Source of the DNA: Durusdinium trenchii
Taxonomy: Eukaryota; Sar; Dinophyceae; Suessiales; Symbiodiniaceae
Direction: 5' to 3'
Assembly: GCA_963970005.1 (NCBI GenBank)
Contig: CAXAMN010021284.1
Coordinates: 892,711-956,710, forward strand
Length of the DNA stretch: 64,000 bases
Shown: positions 30,447 to 43,872 of the stretch, piece after piece
Position numbering within the stretch: position 1 is the first letter of the stretch
How the letters are laid out: every line of letters starts with the position of its first letter
Notes under the pieces: generated by a model
The model's database searches: none
What the model was told of the DNA's origin: nothing
Seen by the model: only the letters and a program-made list of their open reading frames with translations
Position numbers and translations under genes: made by a program

Positions 30447-30625
30447 GATATGAATGCTAGTCATTAGCCCCACCCCACCCCACCCCATCCCACCCACCGC
30501 ACCCTTACTTCAACATTGGGATGATAGATATGAATGCTAGTCTAAGTGAACGTCATTAGCCCCACCCCACCCCAGGCTGTGTGCACAGATGATCCTGATC
30601 TGTGTGCGCAGATGATCCCCTGTCC
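30447..30625. repeat. Local duplications with CCCCA runs
   Basis: GATATGAATGCTAGTC followed by ATTAGCCCCACCCCACCCC occurs at about 30447 and again near 30525-30573, the second interrupted by a short insertion. Next to it a TGTGTGCACAGATGATCC-type word is also doubled (about 30579-30617). Confidence 0.7.
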
Positions 30626-30629
30626 GTTG

Positions 30630-33600
30630 ATCGGGAAAGGAGTCGGTTCATGATGTGCAATTGTGCTCATAGCTATTCAATATGTTTCAAAAATTGATCT
30701 TAATAACTACAGTATTTAATTTCATTCTGAATGTCACAGCCTGGCTTTTCAGCCAACCATCCTTCCACGAAAGAAGATATTACTGCGTTGCAAATTGGTG
30801 CACTTCTCACTTTTTGCCACAGCCATTTCCATCGAACATCAGCCGCTTGGCGTCCGGTTTCCAAAGTGCTGGACCGAAGCGAGCGAAGTGACCCGACCGA
30901 AGTGACTGACAGAGGCAAGTTCAGCAACTCCCGAACATTCTAGTAGGAGTAGTTTTTTCGGCATGGGAGCCTGGAGAAGTTGACAGCAGAGTGAGGAGCA
31001 CCATGGGGAACCCCAGCTTCTTCGGACGGGGGAGTTTGTCCCCGCAACACCTATACTGTAGGTGTGGTCGAGCATGTAGCCTCCAAATCTGTGCCCATAG
31101 AACCCATGTGAGCTCCTTGATGGTCTACCAACAACTTCAACAACACTCAACTCAAAAAATAGCCGCCTTGTGAATGCTTTCGCAAATAGTCCAGAACTGG
31201 TACCTTTTTGGTTCTTGGTCTTGTCGGATGTGCCGAACTACCTGCTTGTTGCAACTTGTACGGACTGGTTCCCTCGCAGTTGCTGGGAAGTGGGCACCAG
31301 TCTTTTGCAACCTTCTCCAGGTCTTATAGGGCACGCGGTTCCCTTGGGGTCACCATCCAAAAGCTACTATACGTATACGTGAACTGCCCTCCCAAAATAA
31401 TCCGTGGACTTCTTTGCAGCATTGCAGCAGAAGTCTTGACCCAAGCAAGGAAACCCTTTCCAATCGTCATTGTCACAAAAGCACCTTTGAAGTGCTATCA
31501 TATTGGGCTCTGCGCGGAGTGCGGCTCAAAGATCCAAGACTGAACCGGCTCTGGTGAACATGACTCACCTACAAGGAGCCAATGGGAGGACATACACACC
31601 AGCTCTTCAAACAAGCTCCTTGACCAAGGCCACAGCTCAGAAACACGGCATGCTTCCAGTTCCGACTTAGTCGCGCGTGGACGCCGATGCCGTCGAGGCG
31701 GTGGTGCACATTCTGTGGCAACAGTTTTGGTGGAAGCTCGCTGAAGCTTTCATCTGAGCAGTTGCCTGGTCAAGCTCGTGAATGATAGGGTTTGCCTGCT
31801 CGCACGGCAGGTTGGAGACCCAAACCAAACTTTTCAGCTCGGGATAGAATAAATTGCGCGATGGTAGACACAAGGATCCCCAGTGACTCCAATTTCTAGC
31901 CACAATTTCAAAGAGAATCATGCCCCCACGTACGGAGTTTTGAGGAAGCTGGAACCAGCAGTTCTGGTCGCCCTCAAAAAGGTCCGGTTTAGATCAAACG
32001 AACATCAGCCCCATCAGCCCGTTCACGTCACACCCCCATATACGCTGTGCCTTGTGACCTCCTTCGCCTTGTTCAGCTGGTCTTTGCAAATGAGCACTGC
32101 CACAGCGCACGTTCAACTGCATGTCTTGTTTCACAAGGCTTTGTTGGCATGACCCCCGCAAGCTCACTATTTTCCATTCACAAAAAGACAAGCTGGCGCC
32201 CTAAATTGAACAACGAAAGGAAAGTTTCTTCCTTCACGGGTTTTCTTGGTCAAGTTGTTTTGTTGTTTTTGTGTTTAACTTAACTTGCTTAAAGATTGCC
32301 TTCTTAAGAGGATTAAGATCTATATATAGGATTGAAACTCAGTGCGCCGAACAAGGGCTCGAACCATGTGGATTCGTTGCAAGTTTGGAAGCTGCCATGG
32401 CAGACTCCCACGGGAAACTGTTGCCCAACGACCGAATTGATGAATGGATTTCTTTACGTCAACAACATTGAACCAGAAACGCCGAAATATAGCATCCAGG
32501 AGGAAGAGAGAACGTCATGGGCCCAACGGAACCAAACCATGTCAGGAAACTCGTGGTTTCCTCACAGACACCATTCATCGTAGACGCATGTCAACCCAAC
32601 TTCATTTCGGTGAGTTTCATGTGTTGAAAGTGTTACTCCTTGCAATCGGTATTACATGTTGATAGTGAGTAGGCGAAGGTCGAGTTGTCAATTGTTGTCT
32701 GACATTGCGCCTATGCATCTGTAGAGATCTCAGAGCAGTTTTGAGCTTTGGCGTAGCATTTACACAGCGCATTTTGTGAGAGGAGCGCGAGCCCAATGAG
32801 GCGCCTCCACGTCAAACCCCACAAAGACATTTTGGACAGGGCTCCCCTCACACACACTAGGCGTTCATTTGCATTCCCTCCTGCCGATGACAAAATCCTT
32901 GAAGAAACATCATAGCACATCGCACTGTTGGAGAGACCAAGCCTGGCAAAGGAACATGACCTGAAAGAATAAACAGAAACTTTGAAACGCCACAACCGTT
33001 GTTCACTCTCTTTGCCCCCCAGTCAGTGCGCCTGAACTGACAAAACCAGTTCTGGAGAAAAAAATCGTAGTAGTCGAATTTGTATTACAGATTAGATATT
33101 AAATTTGTTGATCAAGATATCCAAATATCCGGATGCTTGTTTACATGTGACAGGAAGAGGCTACGTAAGATGTGTATTCGTTGTTGGGGTATGTTTGTTG
33201 CTTGCGCGAGACAATATGTGGAGGAACGAACTTCCTTTGTGGGAGTCTTCCATCTTGTGCTGATGCTTCGAACCACAGATTTGTTTATTGAAATTTATGG
33301 GGGCAACTTTCTAATCACCCATACCATACCACTGAACGCAATCATTTTCTCACTAAGACACGTGCAAGCGGCGCCCTCCACAATGTCCAGGTAACATTCC
33401 AAGGTTGATTTCATGGAAAAAAACAGAACATCAGATGTTCACAATAGTCGGGCCAGAATCTTCTTAGATGACCTTTTTGGAGTCCTGTTTGTGACCGTGA
33501 TCCCTGGCACTTCGGTGGTCTGACAACGCGCCTGTCGTCCTTACCATGTCAGGACGTGCCCTTGGAGGCCGGGAGCCCCGGCGCCTTCGGGCTGGGATGG

Positions 33601-35060
33601 GCTCGTTTGGAGGACACCCAGATGGGGTGGTTATAGAGATCAGATCCTCATCCCCAAAATTCGGATGAACATCCACCACTTTAAACGACGTATTCATGCG
33701 TATTCGAAAACAACACCTTTTTTATGTAGGCACTTCGGGGTTCAAGACAAAATACTGTACCCCTTTGTTTCAGATGATGTAGACCTGATTTGCACCACAG
33801 GAGCACCGCTGCTAAACTGATGGACAGAGTGGTGCCTGCTGGACATGGCATATGGTGGCCACACTATTTCTGCCCGAATAACAGGCATTGGCGGCATTGG
33901 ATTCCATCTATACGGCCATGATTTGGTGTTGATGGCTGACTTCTCCAAGTCTTGGGCCTGGAAGAATGGGCCATCGCACCGTTCGTGGCCTCAGCTTGCG
34001 CAGCCGCACAGCGGGTCGACCCGCAGTTGGTGCACGGCGAGTTTTGGAGGTAACCAGGATGTCTTCGGCTCCCGTTGGTATGGGAGACGTGGAGGATGGA
34101 ACTTGGTTGTACGCGAAGTTGGGCATGCGATGCATGTCACCGACTTCGCATGCAGGACATCCTGGCATATGATGCCATCAACTGGCTTGGCGGAAGGACA
34201 TCCTGTGGAATGGCTACCTAGCCACGAGCAACTTGACACTTTAAAAAAGAACAGCGTCATTGTTGGTCCGGAGAGGATTGAAGCGTAAGGGTCTTTCTGG
34301 GTGACAAAGACCAGAACTAGCCGCCACCATGCCTATGGGAGAGGACAGCTTGGACGGAGATTCGCGCTTTGGCAGTTCATCCAACTGCCAAACATCTATC
34401 GTCACGCGTCGACAGCCGTCCATCGCGCCGTGCCCCTTCACGGAATCAGGGCGAGGTGAAGAAAACCATCTGAGAAAGCGAGACAGTTCCAGCACCACCC
34501 AGCTGATATGTGTGTGTGGTTCTTCTTTAGACCGCTGATTCGGTCTGTTCCATCCAAAAACCACCGGACCGGGAGCCGGGAGCGGTTCCTGGTGGTGAGT
34601 CCCAGTCGCCTGGAGGACTCGCCTGGTATTCGGAGGTATTCGGGTGTTCTCCGGAAATCAGAGGACCCTTCACTTCCTCACGTGATACGATTCGTCTATA
34701 TTATTATTGTGTTTGCAACAATTCCTGCATCAACCGCTTGTGAGAGTATTTGTGTAGTATTGAAAGTGTCTCTACTTGTGACTGGTAAATAGTGCATCAT
34801 CATAGCTTGCGACGAAGGTGCCCCATCCATTTGATGATCGCCACTGAGCCACGTGGTATAAGGTCAATCAATATCTCCTCAGAAACAACTTGCACCAGCT
34901 CCCCTTTGATATCCTTTGACAAGTCCTTTGATATTCTACGGGCATGAATGGCTCGTGGTATCTAAGCGAGTGTCCAAAGAAGCCTTTCAACACTGACTTG
35001 CACATTTCAACAAGTTTCCACCTACCCAATCACTTCCCTCCAATCCTCCAAATCAGTTCC
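30630..35060. other. Gene-poor region, only weak ORFs
   Basis: Frames rarely exceed 110 codons and none shows a motif. Weak exon-like spots are 31667-31921 on the minus strand and 33845-34288 on either plus frame (one reads WAIAPFVASACAAAQRVDPQ). I cannot support a gene. Confidence 0.35.
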
Positions 35061-35077
35061 CTGCGCACAATGGACCC

Positions 35078-35280
35078 ATGACTCCACACCGGGCCTCGAC
35101 ACGACACCCCGGGCCGCGTTCCAAGGACTTGGCCAACTTTGCCAGTTACTTCAACCTCCCCAATCAACCGGCGCCAGCGGCCGCCACACCAGCGGCGCCC
35201 GCAACGGCGCCGAGGGCGGCGCCGAGGGCGCCGGGCGCGAAGCAGGCAGGGAACCGGCGGACGTCGCAGGCTTGGGAGGC
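35078..35280 (+). CDS. Putative first exon, Ala/Pro-rich, unknown
   Basis: An ATG at 35078 opens MTPHRASTRHPGPRSKDLAN, then NFASYFNLPNQPAPAAATPA, an Ala/Pro/Arg-rich tract, and a basic GAKQAGNRRTSQAWE. GC-rich island typical of exons in this window. The frame stays open to 35404 but the composition changes after about 35280. No domain; the Ala/Pro tract is likely disordered. Confidence 0.4.
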
Positions 35281-35699
35281 TGAAACCTGGTTCAGCTGCG
35301 GCATCGCTGGCGTTTTCCGGCTCAGCGCTGCTTCGGTGGCTGCTTCCTGGTGCGGTTCAGTATCGACTGTACCTACCAAAACCCCCCCCGGAGTCCAAGA
35401 ATAGGCCCGGTGTCCCATCGGTGCAATGGATTCCTTCATTCACCACCTCGCTGTCCAGGGTCTTTGGGCGGCTCAGGTTTCCTGGCCGTTGGAGTCCCGC
35501 ACCAAGCATCCCCCAGAGGGTTGGTCTTCTGTCGCGCGCGTCCACGCGATCTTCCTGGTCCTTGGATGTCGCTGGTATTCTGAGAAGCTACGAATCATCC
35601 AATCAGAACGCAATGGGCGACAGCCTTGAGTGGATCTCAACCCAAACAAGTTGTTTTCCCCAACAATGTGATCACTAATTAGGGGCGTCTTCTTCTACT

Positions 35700-36990
35700 C
35701 AACATTGTTTTGGGGTCTCTTGCCAGGATAATTGGGGACATCACGTCAATGTCTTCAATCAACCTGCCTCCAAACTGAAACCACCGCGTGTTTTCCGCCT
35801 CAGGCGGCTGGCAATGGTGGGGAGACCGAGGTCTTCTTAGTTCATGGAAGACATGGCGGGAGATGAACATCCAAAAAGCCATAAGTTGAAAAGGAAAAAG
35901 TGAGTCGACCCTGAAACCTCAACTGGTTCAGCAGAAAATTAGCGGCTCCAAGACCAGTTTTTCAGGTCGGCAGAACAGTACACATCTTTCACATCCCATT
36001 GTAGTGTTTGGTAATGTTTGGTACCTTTTTCGACCTTGATTTCGAGAAGGTGTACCGCTGCTATGTTCTGGTCCAGATTCCTGTGGGACTGTAAGTCAAA
36101 ACCCCCTTTCACCCTGGTAGGTATGGTAGGCTGACTGCAATAGTAGCTTGTGCTGGTCATGTTTGGTGAGAAAAAAACGCTCCATGGTGCCATGCGGGGT
36201 CCGAGATTCGCTTGGAAAGGACACTAGTCCCCCGCTCTAAACTACTTGAAATTCACATCATTCACTGCTGGAATGGCAACAGCTGGATCCTTATCTATTT
36301 GAGCATTGCCGTTGCCCTCCAAAAGGACAAGAATGCCTACAGGGGACAAGAACACCACAGCACGGACGAAGGCGCCTTTACCCATAATTAGGCACAAAAC
36401 TCTGCCCAAGAGGAAGTTTAGGTATGTATGATATAAAAGGGATTGAGTATGATTGAGTGAAAGCGATTGAAAGATATAATTTATATATTATATATTAAGA
36501 TGTTATATTGTATTATAATGAACATACTCACTCTCGTGAGAGGTATTGGTATTGGATACAATTTGTGTCCACGAGCACATCAGCAAATAGGTTGGGCATT
36601 CGCACCGGGATCATGGCCACAAAACGTAAAGATCAGATACACCGTTCGGGCTGGAAGAGGGGTGCTTGAGAGGTGCCGTCCCCCCGGTTTCGAGCGGCCG
36701 TTTGCCATTGGCCATTGTGACTGCGTCGATCACCTCGTTCTTCCACACTTCCGGCTGAGGTGTTGCAGACTACGAGGCACAGTGTTTGTGCTTCTTTTTC
36801 CGCCAGCGTGTTGTGCAGCCTAGAGAGATTAAACATGCACAGGTGTTGTGAAAGTCTTATCAACGTGTCAATTTTATGTCATCTCCATTGCCCCAGTGGG
36901 TCAAGCGAAAACCAATGTTCCAGAGCCATAGCGAAGATAGTTTTGTGAGAGAGCCACCCGCTTGGGTCCGCAGGAATTTGCCTGCTTTCA
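35700..36990. other. Spacer with AT-rich tract
   Basis: No convincing coding segment. An AT-rich tract rich in GATTGA and TATAT words spans about 36420-36530. Confidence 0.4.
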
Positions 36991-37112
36991 ATGGGACTCG
37001 AAGACTTCAGCCCGCTTGATGGAGAGAACCCCCCAAGAAGCCGAACCAAGCAGAGTTGGTCACAGCTGAAAAATACGGAAAATCCGTTGAAATACTCATT
37101 CATCACATACGA

Positions 37113-37192
37113 GGACCTTCCAAGGGGTGCCCTGGCTGGAAGCCCCAGCCCACCACTAAGGGGCCTCCAGCCAGGACACCCCTTGAAGGTCC
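37113..37192. repeat. 33-bp imperfect inverted repeat (hairpin)
   Basis: Left arm 37113-37146 begins GGACCTTCCAAGGGGTGCCC; right arm 37160-37192 is its reverse complement apart from one indel and two mismatches. Loop of 13 nt. A long plus-strand frame (36991-37554) runs through it but has no motif. Confidence 0.8.
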
Positions 37193-38854
37193 AGATAGAC
37201 ATGGTTGGTGTGGTCAGTGGCACCGTGGCTCGTTCATCGTTCGTGGGTCCCTGGGACCCGCTGTCTTCTGCCACAATCCGCTCCGCGCCGGTCGACCTCG
37301 GTACCTCGGTCGGCGGCTGGAGGTTTGGTGGTTCTGCGGTGAGAAGAGTGAGAAATGGTACAATCCTCAAGTTAGGTGGTTATAGAGACCCCAAATCAAG
37401 AAGACATACTCGAAAGAAGGAGTTGGTGCCATTTCTCACCTCTGGTCAAGCACTAGACAGCGATGGACGTCACAGCGATGGATGGCGACGTGTTGATTTT
37501 CGCTGCAGGGCATGGGCTGCAGGGACATCGCGTTTTGGTGCAAAAGGGACATGAGGAATTCGAAGTTGTTTTGAAGTGCAAACTGGATCCATGATGAGTT
37601 TTGAGCCGCAAAAAAACGGATGAAGCAGAGGATATAACTTTTGGCAGTACCAGGAGTTCCGTGCAGTTGGCTGCCCACCAAACGGAGGGTGTAGAGGGTA
37701 GAGGGTGCCTCTGTCACATCCCAATGGGCCATTCATTTGAAACTGCTGATCCTTCGACGTGTCATGACATCTCTATACAATACAAAGATGATGAGCCATA
37801 CACACCACATGTTTATGGAAATATTGGAAGTTCTTCCGTATCTGCGCTGTGAGGCCAACCGACCAACTCCACTCGGATGTAGTTGCAGATCTTCTCGCCT
37901 CAAATTCCGATCAAATCGGACGAACCCGGTTCACCGTTCGCGGTTTCCATTGCTCCCCTCCGCTGGTGTCGCCAGAAACTGCTGGCAGAGCAGCCGTACC
38001 TGATGGGCTTCAGGTGCGGTGAAATCAAAGGAGGACGGAGTCGCTTCAGGAAGGGCAATCGGATTTCTAGACGGCATGAGATGTACGTGCCATGAAAAGC
38101 TGGCGAGGTGGAGGATTGTTGGGCGTCCTGGCTCACCAATAGCCATTCAGAATTCACCAAGCAATGGAACAAAGGGATGAACAGGGAGATAGCTGTGGCC
38201 ATTTTCTCGTACAAAAGATTCGCAGAGCCCCAAGTTTCGATCAGACCACCCTGAAATGAATACCTCTTCCGACACGTGGCCGGCCTATTGACCGATCGGG
38301 CCAGGGGTTTGGGCCATTGGGGGAGCGAAGGTCGGCATTCGTGATACAGGAATCTTCACGTCCGGGGCCGCCTGGGGGAGATGGTCCGTCCAATAGAAAG
38401 ACACAGACATGACATGCCAAGAAGTTCTTTACATTCAGTATGTACTTCTTCCAGTACTTCATCATGCTTGATAACACCTTCTTTAGTACTGTTGTACTTC
38501 ATCATGCTTGACTGTGCCAGTTGCCTTACACTAGCAGGCTTTCCTGCTGGGCCACAGCCCGCGGGGCTGCTGTGCTATACCTGCATGATATTCAGGGCCC
38601 CAGCTGCATCTCCCCTTGCTTTAGCAACAAGTGCCTGAGTTGCTTGCATCCTACGGAACTACATCAAACTCATTTCCCTACCCTGGATCCCTTTTTTTGG
38701 CACTATTCATAGCCCATTAAGTAAAATACTATATTACTATATGAGAACTAAATGATCCACAAATACTAAATCTACCAATGACCACTGCAACCATTGGTAC
38801 ATATATTCTACTACATTCATCAAAATATTCACATCTATTTACAAGTATTTACCA

Positions 38855-38990
38855 GTGCCGTTTCCAGTACATCGACCATCTCCCGCCCCAAAACGAAGAG
38901 GCCAAGCAGTGCCGACCGAAAGCTCTACGAGCAGCTCCAAATCGAAGGTGGGACGCAGAGGTCGAAAGATGGTGGATGTGGTGATGACAC
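38855..38990 (+). CDS. Exon-like segment, unknown
   Basis: One plus frame reads SRPKTKRPSSADRKLYEQLQ and then IEGGTQRSKDGG, a basic stretch and helix with a coding look. Downstream (38998-39090) the sequence becomes a low-complexity CCAACCAAT/CCAAAACC tract. Confidence 0.3.
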
Positions 38991-40148
38991 CAACCAATCC
39001 AACCAATCCAAACCAATCCAAACCAACTACTGTAACCAATCCCAAGCAAAACCAAAACCAAGACCAAACCAAGCAACCCACCGACTGACCAACCAACCAG
39101 GGAAGCCCAAGCTGTATAAGACTCTAAGTGCAGACGCTAGTGACTAGTGCACACCAAGTTTTGCGTTCCACCTTTTTCATTTTGGAATCGATGCGCTCGT
39201 GATTGTGTTTTGGCAATATCCTCACATTTTGCAACCAGACCCGTGGTTTGGTAATACTCGTATCACCGTAACTGCAGGGCAGCCAGTCACGACGTAAGCA
39301 CAAAAACACGAAGTCCACACTGGGCGATGGCGATGGTGGTGATTCCAGGTTCTTTACACCATCAGCGTTCATTTCGGGACCAACCCTGGTCGGGTGGGAG
39401 ATGGTTCAAAGTTCAAAGTGAATTTGGCCCAAGTGGATTTTGCTGAAGAATCGAATCATATTGAATCCTTTGCACAGCTGTGAGGAGCTGTGTGAGCTTG
39501 CAGTTCGCTTTGTGAGCTTGGTCTGGTGAAGTGCACAGCTGTCACCGGGGGTCGCGAACCGACATCGGTGCGCACCACGAACCTAGGCGCCAGCTTTGAC
39601 AGGGTACCCCTTTCTTCGGTCCGCTCGATGGACGGGGTGAAGCAAAGTGCTTAAGGTGTTTCGGACAGAATGCTTTCATACCACAAGGTAACACTTGGTG
39701 ATTGGACTAAGAACCTCTAAAGAAATCTATAAAACAATCTATTTGGAACTGCTGACCATCACACATGCACGCTGAATTCACGCCCACCATCATGATTGAT
39801 TGTGTTGTTGCATTTGCCGTTTGAAGTGGACAGGGAACTGAGTGCATGCGAAGAGTTTACAGTTTACAGTAATTATGTATCAACAAAAACCGGAAAGCGA
39901 GGCACTGGGTGTACAATTGATCTATATATGATCTACCAAACACGCATAGGATGGGTTCATTCCACCCAAACACCCGGATTTGGGGACCCGGCGCATTCAT
40001 CGTCATTGATCGGCCCATTTGTCCACCCTCAACCAGCGGGACCGGGACTCTCTGACCCTCGGACCGAGGCTGCCCCAGCAGTTCTGCATTGCTTCGATGG
40101 TGCGGGGGCCGCCGGAGGTGAGTTCATCCATCCCCCCCTTACACGACT

Positions 40149-40240
40149 AATGGGACTGCCAGTCCGGACTGCCGATCAGGCCAGGGGTGGTGCTAGGGGG
40201 GTCAATGTAGGCATACATGGCCGTCCCATGGAGTGTCCAT
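40149..40240. mobile_element. Palindromic MITE-like element, copy C
   Basis: Starts TGGGACTGCC, ends GGCCGTCCCATGGAGTG, with a loop containing GCCGATCAG and GGGGGTCAATGTAGGC, collinear with copies A and B. The inner arms have diverged, so the hairpin is imperfect. Confidence 0.7.
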
Positions 40241-41032
40241 CATCGACATCACTCGACGACGTCAAACCAGATCGACTTGCTACAGCAGTGATGAATTCAT
40301 CCCGTGGGCGTGAACAAGCACCCGTCAGTGCGTCGAAATGAGAATAGGTATGACACCAGGTCCCGTACTTTCTCCAAAGATACGCCCCCCTTGATGCATC
40401 TTGATTCTATATAGGTTCTCCCCACTTGATGCCGCAATGTGATCTTCAAAGCCTTTGAGAAGCTTCACTTTTAGGGAGTCTATATTCACGCCTGTTGGGA
40501 TCCAGTGTGAGACCCATTCTCGTGGCTTTGCAGATGGACAATGTTTTTTTGTTTTTTCCAGGATGCTGGAACATGGGGATGCTAAGACACAAAACTTGCA
40601 AACCCCCTTCATCCAATATGTTTTTGTTGTTTGAAGGTACCGTCACACATGGAATGGTCGCAAGTGGACCTTTGGATCGATTCCCATCGACCTGCGCGGA
40701 GAGGTTGGTCGATCTTTGATGGTTCATCGATGGCCCGAATTAGAAGGAGTGATGCGGCCGTGCGGCCTGAAATCACCAACATCTGCATGTACCAATGTTA
40801 CCTTATACAGTATACATGCTTGGGAATCACTGATGTTTTTGTTAAGGTTCCAAAGCAACTGAGATCACCATGAGCGGCTTTTGAGAAGCTGACCCGGTTT
40901 CTTCACCGCTGAGCGGTTGGAACACCACTCGCCATCCCAGACTGTGAAAAATCTACCGTATTTTTGCAGACCGGAATTGAACTTCTGAATACGTCGGGTG
41001 GAGGTATCAGCACATGGAATCCTTCTCTCGGA

Positions 41033-41118
41033 CCCAGCGATTGAGCTGGACCTGAGGCGCCAGCACCGCGGCGCCGGATGGGCGGGCGGTTTCGACACCG
41101 AAGAACGGAGAAACGGAA
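41033..41118 (+). CDS. Short exon-like segment, unknown
   Basis: After GGACCCAG (possible acceptor) the frame reads IELDLRRQHRGAGWAGGFDT and then EERRNGSDP. GC-rich and coding-like. It precedes the stronger exon at 41214 on the same strand. Confidence 0.35.
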
Positions 41119-41213
41119 GTGACCCCCCTCATGGACCTGGATGAAGCTGGAATGTTTGGAATTCTCTCTCCCTGGAACTCTCTATTGGAAGTAAGAATGA
41201 TGCTTCATTTTAG

Positions 41214-41554
41214 GGGATTTCCATGGTGTTCCTTTCGGGGCCATGGCCATCCACTTCCATGCCTCCAAGGAGTGGGGATGGCATTTGCTGGTGTTGGAAA
41301 TGGCCGACGGACGAGGCGTTGCCTTCAACGCTTCTGCTTGTGTTCGACATCGTCACCACTGCCGAAACAACGTTCGTGGTCCGTTCGTCTCCGTTCGATC
41401 TTTGGAGGGTTTGGTGGGGTTTCCAGGCACCATTTCCCACCTCAGTGTGGGCTTCCCGAAGGGGAGCGACCAGCCCGAACGGACCCTGACCTGTCTGGAC
41501 CGACGACCGAAGCGGAGGAAGGAAGTGGAGGAGGGAAGTGGAGAAGGAGCCTGA
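41214..41554 (+). CDS. Exon-like segment, ~113 aa, unknown family
   Basis: A clean acceptor (TTCATTTTAG) is followed by GDFHGVPFGAMAIHFHASKE, then WGWHLLVLEMADGRGVAFNA, a globular-looking pattern of alternating hydrophobic strands. The frame ends with a basic/acidic tail RRPKRRKEVEEGSGEGA and TGA at 41552-41554. Two other plus frames are open here but have poorer composition. No family recognised; probably the 3' exon of a gene that includes the 41033 segment. Confidence 0.45.
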
Positions 41555-42261
41555 AAGGAGAGCGACTTGAGTCTCCAGATGTTCACTTCCATGTTTGGAT
41601 AGAGTAGAGGGTAGAATGAAGTCAGAAAATGAGATTACACCATATGCATCCAACACAAGGAACCATCAAAGTCAGGAAGCAAAATAGCTGTGCCCTCTTG
41701 AAGTCATGTGGGTTGCTTGTTTTTGTTGGCCCCCACCCACCACGAATCTACTCTGTGTTGGCCCTGCCAGGCAGCGGGAACCAGTGCTCGGGCTTTCCCG
41801 GAGCCGTGTGGTGTACAGAACTTGTACAGCTGCAAAAAGAGGAGACGTTTTGGCTTCCCAGTCCCCAGGAGTCATAAATGCATGGTTGTAACATCGGTTT
41901 TGGCCAAAATAGGTTCTGATGGACGTTCAACCTTTGCCGGATGGGGATACGCTGCAAAATCCTTCGTGAGATGTTTCGGGCTTAAAGACCACCGGACGCA
42001 TCAAGACACCGGCCTTTTGGTCGCCCAGAAGCATTGTGACGTAATTGCTGTTGAAGCCACGAGGTTGACAAACGAGGAAGAATCATTAGTTGTATCATGC
42101 GGTGTACTGCAGAGAAGTTGCTTGATCACCGTTCATGTTGGCATTTATTGAATCTATAGCTTTCTCTGGGAGGGTGCCCTGGCGTGAGCACCCAACTTAA
42201 GTATGGCCATCCAATGTAAATTGTTCCACACAAACGGGGTTTGCACTGCGCAGTGGGCTTG

Positions 42262-42354
42262 CGGGCTCTGCTGCTACCTTGGGAATCATCTTCCCACCAA
42301 GCTGAGATTGCTTCGAACCCGCAGCCGCTGGGGGTTCGAATCTTAGCAGAGCCT
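42262..42354. other. tRNA-like inverted repeat, not a functional tRNA
   Basis: GGCTCTGCT at 42263 pairs with AGCAGAGCC at 42345-42353, like an acceptor stem. Near the 3' side is GGGTTCGAATC, which resembles a T-loop, but its mirror TTCGAACCC lies 17 bases upstream and pairs with it. No D arm or anticodon arm can be folded. It may be a relic of a tRNA-derived element. Confidence 0.35.
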
Positions 42355-43862
42355 GTAATGGTCCAAGTTGGTCTAGTTACGTGGCCCATAGCCATATCTT
42401 TGGACGACCCAGCACTAAAATGATAACAAAATGTATAATATAGCCATAATGCACCCAATTTTTTGCCGTTTGAATGACTCTCCAAGCAGGTGTCAGCTGG
42501 CACTGTAGGTACAACATCTCATTCACTTGCATATGTCAGACGAGTTGACCACTTCAATCTGTGTTGTTTTGCCTCATCGTGCAGGGTGTAAGACTACAGG
42601 CTTGAGTAGAGGCTGCGTTGAAACAAGTGCTTCGTTGGATTGCTGAGGACGATTTAAGATTAAATACTTCCACCCTGCAGGGATGAGGTGTTCTTGATTC
42701 TTGATTTTGGATCTATATTTATAAAGTTGTGGCAGTCATAGTCATAGTCATAGATGGTAAGAGTCAGTCATCGCCTCACTTTTAAGAACATGCAGTGGAC
42801 AACACGGACGATCAGTGTAATCGGTCAACACCCGCCCAGACACCCCTTGACTCTGGTCGCTGAGAACCTCAGAACACTGAACGGACTGCTTGGGTGGAGC
42901 TTTGGAAGAAACCACTTGTGAGAACCTCAATCAGGCGCTATGATCTTTCTTCGCAGAAGCCCACCATCTCCAGAGGAACTGACGAAATCACCATCGCCCC
43001 ATCACCACCCCGCGTGGGCCTTCCCTTCGCCACACCGCACACCGACTCGCCTCCCAAGCGACGTCCGGATCCGCTGGTGCTGCTGTAGCGGAGGTGAGGA
43101 AGTGGATGGTTGGACAGTGGAGGGGATGGTGGGAAGGAGAGAAGTGGATGGCTGGACATACTGGGCCAAGGTGAGGGCTTTTCTGGTGTTTGGTGCTCTC
43201 ACCCACCCCTCCAGTCGTACCTCCTCAGAACCGAGAGAAAAGGAACATGTGTACCAAAGGTCACGGTGGAAAAGAACACCTGAGCACCTCTTCCAGCCGT
43301 TCGATGTAGATGTGCCGTCATCCACAACCCCTGAAACAGGGAGGCGGCTGGGAGGCTGAAGGGGTCGCCACCAGCTCCATCCAATTCGTGTACATCCTTT
43401 CACTTGGGCGGTTTTTGGGCCCACGATCTAGAACCACTCAAGATGCAGATCGTTACACGATTCTCATCGAAGAAAAACCGGTGGCTGATCCTTTTCACAA
43501 CACCACATGTTCCGGTCCGGTTCTGTTGATTTGTCATGTTTTCTACTACAAGCAGTAGGCTTAAGTCGTATCATCCTCTTGAAAGTCGTATCGCAGAGCT
43601 GTGCGCTAGGCAAAGTGATAGTTTTTAATATTCAGACATGTTCTGAATTTTGTTTGTACTAGTGTTTTGGGATTGTGCGCTGGGATTTGGTGTGGTTTTC
43701 TCATCAGATGCCAGGAACCTTTAATTAGGTGTCTTTGGTGTCATTGCATGCTCGGTTCACTGGCTCATGTGCAGGCTGCATGGCGGCATATACATGTCCC
43801 ATATTATATATATATATGTAGAAATGGTAGCGACGGCAAGGCAAGAGAGGAGTATCTGGAAG

Positions 43863-43872
43863 NNNNNNNNNN
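43863..43872. other. Assembly gap (10 N)
   Basis: Ten undetermined bases. The true length of missing sequence is unknown. A (TA)n run lies just upstream at about 43803-43818. Confidence 1.

Noticed and set aside
42262..42354. Functional tRNA gene
   Set aside because: No D arm or anticodon arm can be folded, and the T-loop-like word pairs with its own mirror.
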